Made by a program: the position numbers and the translations under genes. From Nostocales cyanobacterium (lineage in GTDB: Bacteria; Cyanobacteriota; Cyanobacteriia; Cyanobacteriales; Nostocaceae), in NCBI GenBank assembly GCA_004292695.1, contig RDXV01000011.1, positions 1 through 56,197 on the forward strand: a stretch of 56,197 nt of DNA. Reading direction: 5' to 3'. Numbering within the stretch: the first letter of the stretch is position 1; each line of letters starts with the position of its first letter. Positions 16,689-26,099 of the stretch are shown in pieces. A model generated the notes under the pieces. That model saw only the letters and a program-made list of their open reading frames with translations. It had not been told where the DNA came from and did no database searches.

Positions 16689-19037
16689 TTAACTAATTAC
16701 ATTTTCGGAAAATTCTCGTTTTAAAGCAGTAAAAACAGGACAAGGATCAGCATCTTGTAAATTATGGGGTTTACTCCAAGTAAAAGGTGCTTTTCTAGCC
16801 GCAGACATCCATAATAACTTTTTCGGTCTTGTCATCGCTACATATAACAAACGGTATTCTTCCGCCATTTTTAAATATTTAGCATCATCCGCAGCTTGCT
16901 TAACATTGGGAATTTTTTCCCCTGGTTGATGTAGCACTGCTCGAATTTGAGCGCGGGCAACTTCTGATAGGATAAAATCACCTAAAAATTTACCTTGGGG
17001 GGGAAGCCAAAATTTACCAGGAATAATATTTTCATGTAAAAAAGGCAAAAACACATAATCCCAATCTAAACCTTTAGCTTTGTGCATAGTCATAATTGTC
17101 AATTGCCCTTTTTGAGTATACTGTAATTCCATGTTTTCAGGATTCACAGGTTCAAATTTTTCAGAAGTGACAATTGTACTCAAACTATTCAACATTTGCT
17201 CTATAGAATGATTACCAACTAACTCAATATTTATCCTTTCTGCTAACTTATCTGCAGTTGCTAATTCCGCTTGTTCATATTTTAAAGTTAAAGCAAAAAA
17301 AGGAATTAATTGATAAATAGGTAACTCCAACTTTGCCCGTAATAAACTATGACATAAACGTGCAGCTTGTTGGATTATTTCTGATTGGGGTTTAGCTAAA
17401 GGACTAGGATATAAAAAATCCTCTGGTACACTAGCCAAAGTATTAATATCTTGAGTTTCAATTAACTGACGTTTAACTAATATATTTAAAGTGGCTTTTA
17501 AATAATCAGAAGAATGGGGGCGATAGCAAAATTGCAACAAAGATAAAATCTCTTGAGGAACATGAGAACGTCTCTCTTCTTCACCCACATCATACAACTT
17601 AATCCCATTTTCTCTACATACCGCCTCTAACTGTAATGCTAACCATCTACCTTGGCGATTTTCCCTTACTAACACCGCAGCACAGGCTTTTGGATCATCC
17701 TTAAATAACTCTACAACCCGCTGAGAAATTAACTCCACAGTATGATAAATGTCACGGGGAGTACACAACTCTAAACCCTTACCCACCACAGCAGGGTTAG
17801 CATCTTTTTGAGGATCATTAACATTAACCACCTCAATCATTTGTTCTAAAAAAGGCGTTTCTCTAGTCTGATTTTTTGCTGACCATTGCCTATTTACCCA
17901 CTGCAAAGCAAAATTAGCAGCATCAATAATTATCCTACTACTACGACCAGCTTGGTTAATAGTAGCCAATCTTTGATCACTTTCACAACCCTTACAAAAC
18001 GCTCGAAAATAAACAGGATCAGCAGGAGTAAAAGTAGAATTAATCGCCTGATTTGGATCACCAACTCTGACTAAATTAAACACTGAATTTTCACCCATTG
18101 CCAACTGTTCTAAAAGCAAAGTTTGTAACTGACTAGAATCTTGAGCCTCATCTTCAAACACCGCAAACAATTTACCTTTCTCTTTTTGCAAAGCCTGGTC
18201 ATTTTTTAATACTTGCAACGCCCCCAAAATCATATCATCATAATCATAAAAATCCTGTAACTGCATAATTTTTTGATATTCCGCATACAGTCCCGCAGCT
18301 ACTCGTAAAATTTGATAATGATCATCAATTTTATCACTCCATTCATATAACTTATCTGGCAAAATTCCCGAACTTTTCGCCTCATGAATAACCGTATCTG
18401 CCAAATCTGGTAAAATCTCCGTTCTTAACACAGACTGACGACGTAACTTTTCCGTTTCCTCCCCATCAAACTGATTTCCAGCTAACAAGCGATGATACAT
18501 TTCTGGATGTTTATTTATCCATTCTTCCACCGCTAACCGCACAAACCGATGACTTTGGTTAGGAGTAATTAACTTGCTATTTTCTAACTCCAACCCCGAC
18601 AATTCAGGATAAAGACGGGCAATTTTTAACGCTAAACCATGCAAAGTCAAAACCTCAAAACCGGTTTGTGGTAAAGACAACTCCTTTAACTCCTTGCGGA
18701 TTTTCTCTTTTAAATTTGCAGCAGCAGAACGAGTAAAAGTCACCACAACCAACTGACGTAAACGTTTATCTCCAGTCTCCGCAGCATTAATGTACTGACG
18801 CGCAATAGCAATAGCAGCAGCAGCGGCCATCCCCGTAGACTTACCCGCACCAGGAACAGCAGATACCGCAAGCGGTCCGGTTTCCCAGTCGGCCATCTGA
18901 ATTTGTCCAGGTCGCAATTTACCCCGAATTTTGTTAATCTTTTCCCATAACCTAGTTACAGATAACGCTGAAATCTCCGCAGATTCCCCATTAGTGTAAT
19001 TTTCTTGCTCAGTAAAACTATCTTTAGACATTTTCAA
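16689..19037 (-). CDS. UvrD/Rep-like superfamily 1 DNA helicase
   Basis: A 782-residue SF1A helicase. Q motif LRPGQIQM (about 41-48), Walker A VPGAGKST (61-68), motif Ia VVTFTRSAA, Walker B/DExx AVFEDEAQDSSQ (near 290), and the C-terminal motifs TIMTMHKAKGLDWDYVFLP and EYRLLYVAMTRPKKLL (motifs V and VI) are all visible. Such enzymes unwind 3'-tailed DNA in repair. It is longer and more divergent than canonical UvrD/PcrA, and is better described as a UvrD-family cyanobacterial paralogue. Motif II reads DEAQD where UvrD usually has DExQD, which is compatible with activity. Confidence 0.9.
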   Translation of the reverse strand: MKMSKDSFTEQENYTNGESAEISALSVTRLWEKINKIRGKLRPGQIQMADWETGPLAVSAVPGAGKSTGMAAAAAIAIARQYINAAETGDKRLRQLVVVTFTRSAAANLKEKIRKELKELSLPQTGFEVLTLHGLALKIARLYPELSGLELENSKLITPNQSHRFVRLAVEEWINKHPEMYHRLLAGNQFDGEETEKLRRQSVLRTEILPDLADTVIHEAKSSGILPDKLYEWSDKIDDHYQILRVAAGLYAEYQKIMQLQDFYDYDDMILGALQVLKNDQALQKEKGKLFAVFEDEAQDSSQLQTLLLEQLAMGENSVFNLVRVGDPNQAINSTFTPADPVYFRAFCKGCESDQRLATINQAGRSSRIIIDAANFALQWVNRQWSAKNQTRETPFLEQMIEVVNVNDPQKDANPAVVGKGLELCTPRDIYHTVELISQRVVELFKDDPKACAAVLVRENRQGRWLALQLEAVCRENGIKLYDVGEEERRSHVPQEILSLLQFCYRPHSSDYLKATLNILVKRQLIETQDINTLASVPEDFLYPSPLAKPQSEIIQQAARLCHSLLRAKLELPIYQLIPFFALTLKYEQAELATADKLAERINIELVGNHSIEQMLNSLSTIVTSEKFEPVNPENMELQYTQKGQLTIMTMHKAKGLDWDYVFLPFLHENIIPGKFWLPPQGKFLGDFILSEVARAQIRAVLHQPGEKIPNVKQAADDAKYLKMAEEYRLLYVAMTRPKKLLWMSAARKAPFTWSKPHNLQDADPCPVFTALKREFSENVIS

Positions 19038-19217
19038 ACTTCAACTTTTATCAACTTTAATCTTTTTTAATTTTTAATTTTGACAACAGACTAAAAATGT
19101 ACAGTCTTAATTTATGATTAATTTGCATTTATATTTTCACATTTCCCTCTTTTCAAATTGGGAGCATCTCAACTTAAAAAAAAATAAACTTGTCCACTGC
19201 AAAACCCCTTTAAAACT

Positions 19218-19256
19218 TTCCTTCCTTCGTGTTCTTCGCTCCTTCGTGGTTCATTC
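19218..19256. repeat. Dispersed repeat, reverse copy of the 7713 element
   Basis: CCTTCGTGTTCTTCGCTCC followed by TTCGTGGTTCA is the reverse complement, with minor changes, of the element at 7713-7741. It lies directly before the glycosyltransferase start and so forms its leader. Confidence 0.8.
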
Positions 19257-19259
19257 ATA

Positions 19260-20942
19260 ATGAAAAATCGTCAAATTTATCTATATTTAACTGCCATAAT
19301 TTGCCTTGGTGCTATCTTCAGATTTTCCCATCTCAACTTAAAATCACTATGGTTAGATGAAATCATCACCGCCATTTTTAGCTTAGGTAGAAGTTATCAA
19401 GATATCCCCTTAGACACAGTTTTTCCCCTACAACAACTCCAAGATATTTTTACTTGGCAACCGGGAGTAAGTTGTTCACAAATTGCTGATAATTTAGCCA
19501 ACGACTCTACCCATCCCCCCTTATTTTTTTGTGGGATGTATGGATGGTTAGGATGGTTAAATTCATGGGATATAGACTGGATCATAAAATTAAGATTTCT
19601 CCCTGCGTTATTTGGTGTAGTTTCCATCATCGCTATTTACATTGTGAATAGTGCGGCTTTTTCTACTTCTTCAGGAATTTTTACAGCTTTAATTATGTCC
19701 TTATCACCCTTTGCTGTTTATCTTTCCCAAGAAGCAAGACACTATACTTTACCAATGCTATTAATTATTTTATCATTATTTGCAGTAATTAAAATTCAAA
19801 AAAATATCTTTTTTGACCATGATTCTCAATTTAGATTTTGGTTATTATGGATAATTGCTAATACCATCGGATTATATACACATTATTTTTGCATTCTCGC
19901 CTTTAATGCCGAAATTATCACTTTATTATTACTAATTTATCGAGGTAGAGAAAAAGTTATTAACTTTCAAAAAATATGTCTACATTTAATATTTTCGATT
20001 ATTACAGTTATCATTGGTTATCTTCCCTGGATATTAACCACATTTAGCCACGTGAGAAAATCAGAAACCAACTGGTTACCATCTCCCCAACACGTTGAAC
20101 CTATTTATCAAACCTTGTTGAATTGGGTATTAATGATCATTACATTCCCAGTAGAAAACCAACCTTTAACCATACAAATTTTCTCTGGTGCTGTGATGGT
20201 AATTTTTACTTTAGTGATAGGTTTTCAAATAATTAGAAATTTGATAAAATTATGGTTTCATCAAGAAATTCATTTATCTATTTTTACCCTGGGAAGTTTT
20301 GGATTTTTTGTGATTTTACAATTTTTCGTCATTGCTTATGGTTTAGGAAAAGATATTACCATAGTTCCCCGTTATAGCTTTGTTTATTATCCTAGTTTTT
20401 GCGCTCTTTTAGCTATTGGTTTAGAAAAGTTGAAAATATCAAAATATCTATTTTTAATAGTAGGAATAATCAGTTGTATTTTTGTAGTTAATAATCTCGC
20501 ATTTCAAAAACCATTTTTTCCCGATCAAGTAGCTAAAAATATGAACATAGAACCTGATATACCTGTGATGTTAGTAATTAAATATGACAACTATCAAGAT
20601 GTTGCAGGTGGTTTAAGTTTTGCAGTTGCTTTAAATCAGGAAAGAAGCAATAATCAAGACAGTTTAGCTTTTCTAAAAAATTCTTTTGATTTAGCTAATC
20701 TTGATCAAAAGTTATCTAATTTTTCCACTCCCAATAAATCACAATTTCACTTATGGTTTATTGGTTCAAGTATTGAAAGAGAAGATTTTGCTAAAAACTT
20801 CCAAATTACAACCACAACCACCTGCAACATAGACACCAACCACCACCACAGAACAGGGCGTTTTCCCTATCAATTATATAGGTGTAAATCAGGAGATCAA
20901 GGAGATCAAGAAGTCAGGAGTTCTAGGAGTCAGGAGTTCTAG
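19260..20942 (+). CDS. GT39-like membrane glycosyltransferase
   Basis: A 560-residue integral membrane protein with roughly 9-11 transmembrane helices. The first loop carries LKSLWLDEIITAIF with the acidic pair Asp33-Glu34. This is the position of the catalytic acid in GT-C/PMT-ArnT-type transferases that use polyprenyl-phosphate sugars. A second loop has LSQEARHYTLPMLL, also typical. The hydrophilic C-terminal part (from about residue 430) would be periplasmic. The end of the frame (residues about 543-560, GDQGDQEVRSSRSQEF) is encoded by GGAGATCAAGGAGTCAGG-type STRR, so the repeat has altered the C-terminus. Substrate unknown. Confidence 0.8.
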   Translation: MKNRQIYLYLTAIICLGAIFRFSHLNLKSLWLDEIITAIFSLGRSYQDIPLDTVFPLQQLQDIFTWQPGVSCSQIADNLANDSTHPPLFFCGMYGWLGWLNSWDIDWIIKLRFLPALFGVVSIIAIYIVNSAAFSTSSGIFTALIMSLSPFAVYLSQEARHYTLPMLLIILSLFAVIKIQKNIFFDHDSQFRFWLLWIIANTIGLYTHYFCILAFNAEIITLLLLIYRGREKVINFQKICLHLIFSIITVIIGYLPWILTTFSHVRKSETNWLPSPQHVEPIYQTLLNWVLMIITFPVENQPLTIQIFSGAVMVIFTLVIGFQIIRNLIKLWFHQEIHLSIFTLGSFGFFVILQFFVIAYGLGKDITIVPRYSFVYYPSFCALLAIGLEKLKISKYLFLIVGIISCIFVVNNLAFQKPFFPDQVAKNMNIEPDIPVMLVIKYDNYQDVAGGLSFAVALNQERSNNQDSLAFLKNSFDLANLDQKLSNFSTPNKSQFHLWFIGSSIEREDFAKNFQITTTTTCNIDTNHHHRTGRFPYQLYRCKSGDQGDQEVRSSRSQEF

Positions 20943-20990
20943 GAGTCATGATAAATACTAATGACTAATGACTAATGACTAATGACTACT
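20887..20990. repeat. STRRs overlapping the GT39 3' end
   Basis: GGAGATCAA and AGGAGT(C/T) copies (20889-20947), then ATGACTA copies (20960-20988). The first block lies inside the glycosyltransferase reading frame and supplies its last ~18 codons. Confidence 0.85.
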
Positions 20991-22071
20991 CATCTATTTG
21001 CCAAGCGTCTTTATTGAATTCTTCATCTAACACTTTTTTAGGTCTTAAAATAATAATTATTTTCCCTAATAAAGTATATTCAGGTTCGGTTTCAAACCAT
21101 TGAAAATCAACTTCTCCATCATTTTCAAAGGCAAAATAACTTGAGCCATCCCAATCTCTTTGATCACGATCTATTACTACTAAAACCTTTTCATGGTTGG
21201 TATGATTAGGGTTAGGAAAAATATCACTATTAGCAATAACTACCACAGGATCTTCCGCAGCTTTTAATATTTGCCAACCTGGTAAAGCTACCCATGCTTG
21301 ATCACCTGCAAATTTGACCATTTTAAATGGTTCAGTTTCTGTAATTATGGGTACACCTTTAATATCTTGAGGTGTTAATGGTAACTCACCCGCCACAGGA
21401 ACAATTCTCGGTAATTCTTCATCAGAATCTAAGCGGAAAAAGGGTAGTAAAGGTGCAGGACGTTTAGGAACTACTGTAAAATCTGTCAGGAGTTGTTCTA
21501 TTTGCTTCCTAGCACCAGAAGAATTCACAAAGCGTAAACCCTTAGCAATTAACCGGGAACGCTCTTGTAAATCAGAATTTTGTCTAGCTAGTTTCCACGC
21601 TTGATAAGCGACTGCATCCCCTGGATGGTTGGTAAAACCTTGGGGTGGAGTAGCAAACCGAGAATATTCTTTCATTGCTTTAGCAACTTCCCGCGCTTCG
21701 TCTACATCCAACTTATGGGTAAAAATTAAATCTGCTGCACTGGCTCTGTCTTCTTGTGTCAATAGACGCAGTTCATAGAGAATATCACTAGCTCTTTGAC
21801 CATAGTATGCCCGTGTTTCCGCAGATGCACCAAATTTTTCTAAAGCACTGTAAACCTGAGCGCCCACAATTACCTGATTTTGTTGAATTGGTTCAAAACC
21901 AGTTGCTTCAAAGATTTCCTGGGGGTTATAACCGCTTTTTTGCAATTGGGCGATCGCCTCACCCCACTCTACCCAAGAACCCTTTTTTTGTCTAAGTTTG
22001 ACTAATAATTCCTGTGCGGTATCATTAGCAGCATGATCAGTACCTTGAGTGTTAGATGGTAATTCAGTCAT
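20986..22071 (-). CDS. raf1: RuBisCO accumulation factor 1
   Basis: Raf1 is a dimeric chaperone that binds RbcL after chaperonin folding and helps assemble the RbcL8 core. The 361-residue length fits. Its N-terminal alpha-domain is clear (RQKKGSWVEWGEAIAQLQKS, GYNPQEIFEATGFEP, LRLLTQEDRASAADLIFTHK), followed by a variable linker and the beta-domain (residues about 220-350; LPLTPQDIKGVPIITETEPF, PEYTLLGKIIIILRPKK). rbc genes are not in the window, as is usual for cyanobacteria. Confidence 0.93.
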   Translation of the reverse strand: MTELPSNTQGTDHAANDTAQELLVKLRQKKGSWVEWGEAIAQLQKSGYNPQEIFEATGFEPIQQNQVIVGAQVYSALEKFGASAETRAYYGQRASDILYELRLLTQEDRASAADLIFTHKLDVDEAREVAKAMKEYSRFATPPQGFTNHPGDAVAYQAWKLARQNSDLQERSRLIAKGLRFVNSSGARKQIEQLLTDFTVVPKRPAPLLPFFRLDSDEELPRIVPVAGELPLTPQDIKGVPIITETEPFKMVKFAGDQAWVALPGWQILKAAEDPVVVIANSDIFPNPNHTNHEKVLVVIDRDQRDWDGSSYFAFENDGEVDFQWFETEPEYTLLGKIIIILRPKKVLDEEFNKDAWQIDE

Positions 22072-22290
22072 AATCGGAAGTACAAAATTAAATTTAAGAT
22101 GGTGATTAGTAATTGTTGAACCTTGTCAAACCTTTGATTTTATCCACTACTGACATTGGTTTTCATTTGCCAAGCAGATTCATCAATATGTAACTAAAAT
22201 ATGTTACAGCTTAATTTAAACTATCGGGATTATTTTCTTGTCTACCCGGTATTCAATATAACAAAGTTGTTAAATGATACTTAGAAACTT

Positions 22291-23235
22291 ATGGATAGCC
22301 AAAATTTGGAAATAGCGCAAGTGGTTTCTCAATTGAGTAGTCGTAATAGGACAGCAAAAATGAAAATATTAGTAGTTGACGATGAACCAGACAATCTCGA
22401 TCTACTCTATCGTACTTTTCGCCGTGATTTTAATGTTCTCAAAGCTGAAAGTGGTGTCACAGCTTTAGAATTATTAGAACAAGAGGGAGAAGTAGCGGTA
22501 ATTATCTCCGATCAAAGAATGCCAGAAATGAAAGGAACTGAATTTCTCAGTCGCACCTTACCCCAATTTCCCGATACCGTCAGAATTATCCTCACCGGGT
22601 TTACCGATATCGAAGACTTGGTAGAAGCGATCAACACAGGTCAAGTCTTCAAATATATTACCAAACCTTGGGACTCTGGAGAACTCAAGGAAGTAGTACA
22701 ACGAGCCGCAGCTACTTATGATCTGCTCAAACAAAGAACAGAAGAATTACGCCGTGCTAATGCACAAATGCAACTATTAACAGTATTGGTAGAAGTTACC
22801 CAAGCTGCTTCTAGTTCTGAAGAAATTCTCGCTCCAATTGCTAAAGCGTTTAGTGAAAGTTTCCATACAGATGGCTGTATTTTACAACTTATAGAAAATA
22901 ATGCCCTAATTGACACCCAAGGAGTTTACAGTAAAACCGGTGTTGTCGAAAACTGGTTATCTGAAGATCCCTTAGCGACAAAAGCAATAACCACTGGTCA
23001 AATTCAACTCTCATTAAATATACCTAAAGATACGGATCTCAATGCTTTAGCTCACTATCAAACCGCAGAAGTACAAGCCCATTTAATAATTCCCATAATT
23101 TATCGCCAAAAAATGATCGGAGTATTATCACTACAGTGGCAACACCCCTGTACTTTACGAGAAGATGAACTTAAACTCATTCATCTATCTGTACAATTAG
23201 TGGCGATCGCCCTTTCCAGTAACCACATTAGATAA
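22291..23235 (+). CDS. Response regulator with receiver and GAF domains
   Basis: A 314-residue protein. The receiver domain spans about residues 25-145 with the acidic pair Asp30/Asp31, phospho-acceptor Asp74 (IISDQRMPEM), Thr near 102 and Lys125 (YITKPWD). It belongs to the RpfG/HupR-like receiver class. A coiled linker (about 140-160) leads to a GAF domain (about 165-312). There is no DNA-binding or enzymatic output. ATG at 22360 (residue 24) is an alternative start that would begin directly at the receiver domain. It ends 3 bp before menG, so the two are probably cotranscribed. Confidence 0.88.
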   Translation: MDSQNLEIAQVVSQLSSRNRTAKMKILVVDDEPDNLDLLYRTFRRDFNVLKAESGVTALELLEQEGEVAVIISDQRMPEMKGTEFLSRTLPQFPDTVRIILTGFTDIEDLVEAINTGQVFKYITKPWDSGELKEVVQRAAATYDLLKQRTEELRRANAQMQLLTVLVEVTQAASSSEEILAPIAKAFSESFHTDGCILQLIENNALIDTQGVYSKTGVVENWLSEDPLATKAITTGQIQLSLNIPKDTDLNALAHYQTAEVQAHLIIPIIYRQKMIGVLSLQWQHPCTLREDELKLIHLSVQLVAIALSSNHIR

Positions 23236-23238
23236 AAG

Positions 23239-23952
23239 ATGACCAATAACTCATCACCCATTAACCAAGAAATACGTGATATTTTTAACAGTATTGCCCC
23301 AGTCTATGATCAATTAAATGATTGGCTAAGTTTAGGTCAGCATCGCATCTGGAAAGCAATGACCGTAAAATGGAGTGCAGCCAAACCAGGAAACACCTGT
23401 TTAGATTTATGCTGTGGTAGTGGTGATATTGCTTTTGAATTAGCCCGTACAGTCAAACAAACAGGCAAAGTTTATGGTGTAGACTTTTCCTGTAACCTAC
23501 TGGCCACCGCCAAAGAACGCGCTCAACAACAGCACATTCAAACCCCAATAACCTGGATAGAAGCGGATGTTCTCAACTTACCCTTTACAGAAAATCAATT
23601 TGATGCCATCACAATGGGTTATGGGCTGAGAAACGTTAAAGATATTCCCCGCGCCCTCCAAGAAATGTATCGCGTCCTCAAACCATCAGGAAAAGCCGCT
23701 ATTCTCGATTTTCACCGCCCCCCTAACCCCATCTTCCGCAACTTTCAGCAATGGTATTTAGATAATATAGTTGTTCCTATGGCCACCAATTTAGGCGTAA
23801 AAGATGAATATGCCTACATTAGCCCCAGCTTAGACCGCTTCCCTATCGGTAAAGAACAAATTTCAATAGCACATCAAGTAGGTTTTGTCAATGCCACCCA
23901 CTACCCCATTGCTAACGGTATGATGGGAGTATTGGTTCTTAATAAAAAATGA
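23239..23952 (+). CDS. menG: Demethylphylloquinone/demethylmenaquinone methyltransferase (MenG/UbiE)
   Basis: A SAM-dependent C-methyltransferase of 237 residues. The SAM-binding motif I is CLDLCCGSGDIAFELA (about residues 54-69). The family motifs VYDQLNDWLSLGQHRIWK and GYGLRNVKDIPRALQEMYRV are intact. In cyanobacteria this enzyme performs the last methylation of phylloquinone, the A1 cofactor of photosystem I. Similar enzymes serve ubiquinone elsewhere, so the symbol ubiE is also used. It is translationally close (3 bp) to the response-regulator gene. Confidence 0.93.
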   Translation: MTNNSSPINQEIRDIFNSIAPVYDQLNDWLSLGQHRIWKAMTVKWSAAKPGNTCLDLCCGSGDIAFELARTVKQTGKVYGVDFSCNLLATAKERAQQQHIQTPITWIEADVLNLPFTENQFDAITMGYGLRNVKDIPRALQEMYRVLKPSGKAAILDFHRPPNPIFRNFQQWYLDNIVVPMATNLGVKDEYAYISPSLDRFPIGKEQISIAHQVGFVNATHYPIANGMMGVLVLNKK

Positions 23953-23956
23953 TAAA

Positions 23957-24076
23957 CGGGCATTGGGCATTGGGCATTGGGCATTGCTAAAAATCTTTTC
24001 CCCCACTTTCCCCTATTCCCTGTTCCCTGTTCCCTGTTCCCTGTTCCCTGTTCCCTGTTCCCTGTTCCCTGTTCCC
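23957..24076. repeat. STRR: GGGCATT and TTCCCTG arrays
   Basis: GGGCATT x4 (about 23957-23985) then TTCCCTG about nine copies (24016-24076), ending about 20 bp before the DUF445 start. Confidence 0.92.
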
Positions 24077-24097
24077 TTCCTAAACTGATAACTGATA

Positions 24098-25333
24098 GTG
24101 GATTGGTCACATCTTTGGCTTTACGTATCACCCCCATTCCTGGGTGGAATTATCGGCTATTTCACCAATGATATAGCCATTAAAATGCTATTTCGCCCTT
24201 ATACTGCTGTTTATGTATTCGGGCGCAGAGTACCTTTTACTCCCGGATTAATTCCCCGGAATCAGGAACGATTAGCAAAAAACATCTCAAATACTATCAT
24301 GGGGTCACTGTTAACCCCAGAAGAACTACAAAAACTCGCCAAGCGACTCCTAGAAACGGAAAGAGTTGAAGGGGCTATTTTGTGGTTGTTACGTCTAGCA
24401 ACTGAGCAACTCAAAGGAGATACAAACCAAAAAAGCATTAAAGTCATCGCCGGAATTTTAAAAGATTTATTAGGTGAATCTTTACCACGTCTTCTGAAAG
24501 TTCTGGCACGTCAGGAAAATTTTTTAGAAGCGCAAATTAACCAGATTTTTGATCAGGTATTACTGGAATTTCAACTCAGCGAAGAACAGGCCACAAGATT
24601 AGCAGACTGGTTATTAGAAGGTGTTTTACCACCGGATGTTCTTAGACAAGCTGTAATAGATTTTTTAACGGATAAAACCATTCAAACTATAGATGATAAC
24701 TTTAGAGAAAAAACTAGCGGTACTTATTGGGTAGTTGCTAATTTATTCGGGGTCAAAAATACTTTAACTAGACTAAGAACTTATTGCCTAGATGAAAAAG
24801 AAGCTACTAACGGCAGGTTAAAAGAATTAATCCAAGACTTGCAAATGCGCGATCGCCTCAAAAAGCTCTTACAAGAATTATCCTTACAAAATTTACCAGT
24901 AGGAACAGTCCGCCAACTCAGAAAAACTACTAGGGAAAGCGTGCGTCATTACCTACAAACCAGCGGTGGTAACTTATTACAAGAACTCACTGAGTCCGCA
25001 GACTGGGAAAACATCTCAGTGTTGTTACTCAAACGCTTACAAAGTTCTCCAGTAGTGAACACATCTTTAGAGGTTGTATCACAAGAACTAGCTTTAATTT
25101 TAGAAAAATATTTAGAACGGGATTTAGAGAAAATAGTAGCCCAAATCATCCCTATTCTTTCCATAGATCAAGTAATTGTTGACCGAGTTAAATCTACATC
25201 ACCCGCTGACTTAGAAGCAGCTATAGAAGGAATTGTTAAAAACGAACTCCAAGCAATTGTCACCCTTGGCGGTATTTTAGGTTTTGTAGTCGGTACATTT
25301 CAGGCAGGACTATTATTCTTTAACAGATTTTAA
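24098..25333 (+). CDS. DUF445 family membrane-associated protein
   Basis: A 411-residue DUF445 protein. The conserved start is present ([20 protein letters not shown], then AIKMLFRPY) with [19 protein letters not shown] soon after. Both ends are hydrophobic (residues 5-25 and 388-408), which suggests an N-terminal and a C-terminal membrane anchor with a long helical middle. The start is GTG at 24098. The ribosome site is weak because tandem repeats lie directly upstream. No biochemical role is established for the family. Confidence 0.85.
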   Translation: MDWSHLWLYVSPPFLGGIIGYFTNDIAIKMLFRPYTAVYVFGRRVPFTPGLIPRNQERLAKNISNTIMGSLLTPEELQKLAKRLLETERVEGAILWLLRLATEQLKGDTNQKSIKVIAGILKDLLGESLPRLLKVLARQENFLEAQINQIFDQVLLEFQLSEEQATRLADWLLEGVLPPDVLRQAVIDFLTDKTIQTIDDNFREKTSGTYWVVANLFGVKNTLTRLRTYCLDEKEATNGRLKELIQDLQMRDRLKKLLQELSLQNLPVGTVRQLRKTTRESVRHYLQTSGGNLLQELTESADWENISVLLLKRLQSSPVVNTSLEVVSQELALILEKYLERDLEKIVAQIIPILSIDQVIVDRVKSTSPADLEAAIEGIVKNELQAIVTLGGILGFVVGTFQAGLLFFNRF

Positions 25334-25475
25334 ATACTAAGACAGGGTGTAGGGTGTAGATGTTTTACAAAAACAAACTTACAAATTGAGAATCTTCCTT
25401 GATCCCCCTCACATTGAGAATCTTCCTCAAACTTCTTGATCTCCTCGATCTCCTGACTCCTTGATATTCTTAACA

Positions 25476-25666
25476 GTGGTTTTGTTGATGTTATTCAACA
25501 AAGCCACCTGGAGTCTTTTGATTTCTAAAAAGTCAAGTTGACTCGGAACTGCTGCGGACTAAGCTGTAAGTCAATAGCTGAGAAGTTGAGTTTTAAAATT
25601 GTCTCAAGTACAGCTTATTTAGTCGTACTAGAGACAAAGTAGGAAAACTTCTCAGAGTGATTTTTT
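25476..25666 (+). ncRNA. Candidate structured RNA or elaborate terminator
   Basis: Three hairpins follow each other: GTGGTTTTGTTGA/TCAACAAAGCCAC (25476-25507), a bulged stem closed by GAGTC/GACTC (about 25510-25541), and a long rod CTGAGAAGTT/AACTTCTCAG (25578-25655) that encloses the second stem TTGTCTCaAGTAC/GTACTaGAGACAA (25599-25611 with 25625-25637). TTTTTT follows at 25661-25666, as in an intrinsic terminator on the + strand. It starts about 140 bp after DUF445 and lies between convergent genes. It is either a small RNA of roughly 190 nt or a terminator region. The family is not recognised. Confidence 0.4.
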
Positions 25667-25982
25667 AGATATCACCATTGACTTGCATTTGATGCACTTG
25701 ATCAGCTAATTCTTGACGACCTTGATCGTCTAGCTTATCAATTGCCAACATTCCCATCAGGATGACTTCTTTTAAGGTCAAACGGGTAGAATGTGCCTGT
25801 TTTTGCACAATCTCTTTGATTACTGGACTTACGCCAATTGCGGTACTAGCTCTAGCCACGATATTAAAAGGAAACATTAACGACTTCGCATAAATCTTAG
25901 CACTTTTAACGACGTTATTGTATACAGAATAAAATTTAACATTTTTTTTTAATATAACTTTATATACCATAAGTAAGTGCAA
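25665..25982 (-). CDS. Small conserved-looking protein, unknown
   Basis: Up to 105 residues. The part from MFPFNIVARASTAIGVSP (start at 25877, giving 70 residues) looks like real protein and ends in a charged helix, ADQVHQMQVNGDI. The upstream 35 residues are basic, AT-driven and less convincing, and a TACAAT -10-like box lies inside them (minus strand), which favours the shorter start. No family recognised. The stop codon overlaps the T-run of the hairpin region. Confidence 0.55.
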   Translation of the reverse strand: MHLLMVYKVILKKNVKFYSVYNNVVKSAKIYAKSLMFPFNIVARASTAIGVSPVIKEIVQKQAHSTRLTLKEVILMGMLAIDKLDDQGRQELADQVHQMQVNGDI

Positions 25983-26099
25983 TCACATCCTCAAGAGAGA
26001 GTTTGATACCAGTCCTGGGAAAGTAAAATTTTCCTGAATTCAGCCAAAATTGGCTGTCATAAGGAAAAGCAGCAAATCCCGACAAGGACATCAACAACG

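Noticed and set aside
23901-24171. Frames through the TTCCCTG array on both strands.
   Set aside because: Encoded peptides are simple repeats (e.g. [13 protein letters not shown]) and overlap menG and DUF445.
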